Below, piece by piece: positions 6,578 through 8,797 of a stretch of 8,797 nucleotides of DNA (position 1 is the first letter of the stretch; every line of letters starts with the position of its first letter). Position numbers and translations under genes: made by a program. Origin of the DNA: Boseongicola sp. SB0675_bin_26 (lineage in GTDB: Bacteria > Pseudomonadota > Alphaproteobacteria > Rhodobacterales > Rhodobacteraceae); the NCBI GenBank assembly GCA_009843725.1, contig VYCX01000099.1, forward strand, positions 2,849 through 11,645. Reading direction: 5' to 3'. Below the pieces are notes generated by a model. The model did no database searches. It saw only the letters and a program-made list of their open reading frames with translations, and had not been told where the DNA came from.

Positions 6578-7423
6578 TTACCGCGTCATTTCCGCATAGG
6601 CGTGCACAATGTAGTCCAGCATTTCGTCAGCAGTCGCGCTTTGCATGAGGGTTGCGCTGTCCGGCCTGAAAAAGGTCCGGTAGAGGTGCAGGTTGGATTC
6701 AACGACGTTCAATGGATTGCGTGCGATGTTGACGAACTTGGCATCGGGGAAGAGCTGCAACAGGTACGCAGCACGACCTGTATTTGCGGGACTCTTCAAT
6801 ACAAGCCTCTTGCCGTCGGCGAAAAGAGAGGCTTTTCGCAGGACGTTCAGGTACAGGCAGTTCCACTGCCTGATTTCGCGTTCCGACAGTCCCCGCATGA
6901 GAGCGTATTTTTCCAGGTAGTCGTAGGATCTTCTCGGAAAGGAGAAGCTGTAGACATGGGAAAAACGTGAGGTGTTCCCGACCGCGAGTTCCTCTTCCTG
7001 CGGCGTGTCAGGAGCAAAGGACACATTGTCCATGGGTCGCGTCGGTGGAAACTTGGTCTCGATCGCGTTTCGCAGCCGCACCCTCGCCTGTGCCAGAAGG
7101 AAAAAGCTTGCGACGGCTGTCTGAAACGTCGTTACCCACCCAAACTGAGGGTCCTGGCAAAGCAGGTTGTGCAAGTGGGTGGTGCCGCTTCTGTAGTAGC
7201 CGAGCACGAACACCGGCGACTTGTCTATATGGATCGAGTCCATTTGCCGGTCATAGATGACACGCTCGACCAGTCTGAGCGGAGCGAGGGACGCGCTCTT
7301 GCCAAGGACCTTGAGTGCATTCCTAATATGCGATCTGTCTACGCCTCGGTTCTCCCAGAGCAGCCGTGCCCATACGGAAAACGGGGCAGTCGCAAAGAAG
7401 TGTCTTGGCGGCTTATTGTCCAT
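6578..7423 (-). CDS. PAPS-dependent sulfotransferase, truncated by a premature TAA
   Basis: The ATG at 7423 has GGAG (7431-7434) 7 bases upstream, and the product begins MDNKPPRHFF. The 5'-phosphosulfate loop is VFVLGYYRSGTTHLHNLL (71-88), with the RSGTT core of sulfotransferase-3-type enzymes. The 3'-phosphate-binding segment is FVNIARNPLNVVES (230-243), with Arg235 and Ser243 in the expected places. LVLKSPANTGR (207-217) is the conserved strand before it. The enzyme class transfers sulfate from PAPS to a hydroxyl, often of a carbohydrate or lipid. Translation stops at codon 282 (TAA, 6580-6578) although the same frame carries on as normal sulfotransferase for 91 more residues, so the intact gene would have been 6302-7423, 373 residues. 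The product as encoded keeps both cofactor motifs but loses the C-terminal quarter and is probably inactive unless the stop is read through or is a sequence error. It precedes the GPP34-P450 gene in one transcription unit. Confidence 0.9.
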   Translation of the reverse strand: MDNKPPRHFFATAPFSVWARLLWENRGVDRSHIRNALKVLGKSASLAPLRLVERVIYDRQMDSIHIDKSPVFVLGYYRSGTTHLHNLLCQDPQFGWVTTFQTAVASFFLLAQARVRLRNAIETKFPPTRPMDNVSFAPDTPQEEELAVGNTSRFSHVYSFSFPRRSYDYLEKYALMRGLSEREIRQWNCLYLNVLRKASLFADGKRLVLKSPANTGRAAYLLQLFPDAKFVNIARNPLNVVESNLHLYRTFFRPDSATLMQSATADEMLDYIVHAYAEMTR

Positions 7424-7469
7424 TTCATGTCTCCAGGAATGCAGGTGAGGTTCGCAACAACTGTTCGAA

Positions 7470-7536
7470 CGGCACCGGCTCAAGGCTGGGAGATCCTTTC
7501 GGTGCCGAACAAAGCAGGGCGCGATGCCGGTGCCGG
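7470..7536. repeat. Three-part inverted repeat upstream of the sulfotransferase gene
   Basis: The word CGGCACCGG (7470-7478, plus strand) is complementary both to CGGTGCCG at 7500-7507 and to CCGGTGCCGG at 7527-7536. In the minus-strand transcript the two upstream copies would compete for the same downstream arm, so two mutually exclusive hairpins could form in the gap between the lipoprotein and sulfotransferase genes. The arms are only 8-9 bases and GC-rich, so chance is possible. A role in termination or attenuation is inference only. Confidence 0.35.
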
Positions 7537-7578
7537 AGAGCGACCAGGGCCGGATTCCCCGTCCTCCCCAGCGTCCGG

Positions 7579-8550
7579 TCATGTCCGCGGCGAAATTCGT
7601 GCACGTGAGGTCATTGCCTTTCCGCGCCGAAGCTTCCCAGCAGTTTTTCGCCGTTCCGGTTGGTCACCCCGAACGTGCCGGCTGCCGAACCCGGCCTGCC
7701 GTCTGGCTCGTCGTTGCCGAAGAACCGGCCGCCCCACCTGCCGCCGTCGCGGACCGCGACGCCACGGTAGGTGTAGCCGATCCTGCCCGTGAAGAAGCCG
7801 TTGTTCGACGCTCCGATGGGCGCCAAGCCGAGCGACACGCTGAGACCGCCAGGCACCGCTTGCCGCTTCCCACGTCGAGTAGATGTCGGCGTAGAGGGTT
7901 CCGCTTGCAAGACCCTTCCTCAGCTCGACTCCGTGGAAGCTCCGTCCGAACGCTGTTCCCGCCACTCGGTCCACCACAGTGTCGTCGTCGCTGATCGACC
8001 ACTTGGAACCGTTGCGCACGCTGTAGGCGAATCCGCTGCCGCCCTGCACGACCGTTGTCGAAACGCTGTCGGCGGTCCTGCCGTTCCAGGAGTTCGAGGA
8101 CTGCGTGACGCTGGTCTGTCCCGCGCTTCCGCCGTTGGGAACGCTTCGTGCGGCAGTCTCCGCCTTGTCCGCCGTACCTGCGGGTGGCCGGTTCTGCGGG
8201 TTCCCGGTTTGCACTGACGACGAGGGCGTGAAGGTGATGCCGTCAACTCCGGTGACGGTACGGACATCTGATCCCGAGACGCCAGACGTGCGCAGCGCGC
8301 AGCCGGCGGGAGCGCAGGTGAAGGTTCCTTCCACGCCGTTGAGTGTCCCACGCTTACTCGTCCCTGAATTGACGATGTCGCCCTCCGCCGAAACCCTGTC
8401 GCCGACGCGAACCTGCTGGGCGGCCGGAGAATGGTCAGTGCCGTCTGTCGGCGCCGATCCGCCTCCGCCCCCTCTGCAAGCTGCAAACGTCATCGCGAAG
8501 AGTGCCGCGGCTGCGAGCCTCGGGAACTGTCCTTTCGAGAGTGCTGTCAT
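7579..8550 (-). CDS. TbpB-like beta-barrel surface lipoprotein, frameshifted before its barrel domain
   Basis: ATG 8550 has AGGAGG (8559-8564) 8 bases upstream. Residues 1-24 are a lipoprotein signal peptide (basic start, hydrophobic LAAAALFAMTFAA) ending in a lipobox with Cys25, followed by a poly-Gly linker typical of secreted lipoproteins. The mature part has low-complexity Ser/Gly/Thr sequence, a Cys pair (FTCAPAGC), and GRSFHGVELRKGL..GTLYADIYSTWE, a segment found before the barrel in TbpB/Slam-substrate-like proteins. After WEAASG the frame becomes arginine-rich nonsense to the stop at 7579, while the expected barrel end continues one frame over (7611-7855). The shift lies at two AAGCGG copies (7868-7863 and 7861-7856). 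Removing one 7-base unit restores one frame of 310 residues ending at 7611. Related proteins I know usually carry further barrel strands between these parts, so an internal deletion is also possible. Ligand unknown; expected location outer-membrane surface. Confidence 0.75.
   Translation of the reverse strand: MTALSKGQFPRLAAAALFAMTFAACRGGGGGSAPTDGTDHSPAAQQVRVGDRVSAEGDIVNSGTSKRGTLNGVEGTFTCAPAGCALRTSGVSGSDVRTVTGVDGITFTPSSSVQTGNPQNRPPAGTADKAETAARSVPNGGSAGQTSVTQSSNSWNGRTADSVSTTVVQGGSGFAYSVRNGSKWSISDDDTVVDRVAGTAFGRSFHGVELRKGLASGTLYADIYSTWEAASGAWRSQRVARLGAHRSVEQRLLHGQDRLHLPWRRGPRRRQVGRPVLRQRRARRQAGFGSRHVRGDQPERRKTAGKLRRGKAMTSRARISPRT
7611..7855 (-). pseudogene. Out-of-frame C-terminal barrel segment of the lipoprotein
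   Basis: This frame reads VPGGLSVSLGLAPIGASNNG, then FFTGRIGYTYRGV, then GGRWGGRFFGNDEPDGRPGS followed by AAGTFGVTNRNGEKLLGSFG. The blocks WGGxFFGN, PGSxAGTFG and a final LGxFGA are the usual last strands of TbpB-type beta-barrel lipoproteins, so this is the true end of the gene starting at 8550 (stop at 7613-7611). It has no own start or ribosome binding site and can be made only if the +1 shift near 7865 is absent, bypassed, or a sequencing error. Confidence 0.75.
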
Positions 8551-8797
8551 CACGTGTTCCTCCTGGCATTGTGATGGTGATGCCAGCCGAAGACTCCCTG
8601 CCACAGTGACCTTTGGACCTGCTGCATGCAGTTTCTCCCGCCGCCCCTGCCAGCTCGCCAAGCTAAGGCATGCTAAAATTTATGCTGAAATCATCGACTT
8701 TAACAAGATATAGATGCGATTTGCTGTCAATATAGCTATATAATCAGGGATAAATGCATGAAAATAATGTTTATAGCATTGTAAATTTATAAATTAT
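8551..8797 (-). promoter_or_regulatory. Upstream region of the lipoprotein gene with AT-rich promoter-like segment
   Basis: No gene is seen here. From about 8665 to the right edge the sequence becomes strongly AT-rich, including TATAGCTATATAA near 8731-8743 and TTTATAAATTAT at the end. On the minus strand a consensus -35 box TTGACA lies at 8730-8725, but the sequence at the expected spacing has no good -10 (TATATC is only 12 bases away, TTGTTA 18), so the exact promoter is uncertain. The position, 175 bases before the start codon, leaves room for a 5' leader. No operator or riboswitch fold is recognised. Confidence 0.35.

Noticed and set aside
7424..7582. N-terminal extension of the sulfotransferase to 7582
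   Set aside because: The extra 53 residues are not family-like and the ATG at 7423 has a good GGAG site at 7-base spacing.
8551..8661. Extension of the lipoprotein start to 8661
   Set aside because: The signal peptide begins at ATG 8550, which has a perfect AGGAGG; the extension would bury the signal peptide.
1..8797. CRISPR arrays, tRNA or rRNA genes
   Set aside because: No regularly spaced repeats, cloverleaf or rRNA-like sequence seen on either strand.

Overview
The window reads as an accessory or decaying part of a high-GC bacterial chromosome, most likely proteobacterial. The evidence for that is a lipoprotein with a TbpB/Slam-type beta-barrel C-terminus, strong AGGAGG-type ribosome binding sites and GC-rich codons. 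No rRNA, tRNA or housekeeping gene is present, so the lineage cannot be fixed more closely. All genes that can be recognised with confidence lie on the minus strand.

Layout from left to right. (1) 1-773 is the N-terminal 257 codons of an FAD-dependent amine-oxidase/phytoene-desaturase-like oxidoreductase that runs off the left edge. A 101-codon ORF of unknown function (770-1075) ends in a 4-base ATGA overlap with its start. (2) 1076-4250 is about 3.2 kb with no convincing intact gene: long overlapping open frames on both strands, an AT-rich island near 2040-2155, a likely N-terminal scrap of an IS1595-type transposase at 2534-2640, and an interrupted plus-strand reading frame around 3300-4000. 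(3) A perfect 21-bp inverted repeat (4252-4300) separates this region from the gene cluster to its right. (4) 4305-7423 is a compact two-gene unit. The upstream gene is a PAPS-type sulfotransferase broken by one in-frame TAA. The downstream gene, 17 bases later, is a two-domain protein joining an N-terminal GPP34 (GOLPH3/Vps74-like) domain to a complete cytochrome P450. (5) 7579-8550 is a lipoprotein gene with an excellent start and lipobox. Its barrel domain is shifted out of frame at a 7-bp near-duplication. (6) 8551-8797 is its upstream region, which becomes strongly AT-rich.

The most interesting object is the GPP34-P450 fusion beside a sulfotransferase. GPP34 proteins are peripheral membrane proteins that in eukaryotes bind PI4P and Golgi glycosyltransferases. 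Here the domain sits where microsomal P450s carry their membrane anchor. A P450 next to a sulfotransferase suggests that a lipid-like substrate is hydroxylated and the new hydroxyl is then sulfated, as proposed for cyp128/stf3 in mycobacteria. This is inference, and the sulfotransferase may now be dead. The two lesions (nonsense codon, 7-bp frameshift) and the gene-poor left half suggest local gene decay, although assembly error must be excluded for each.
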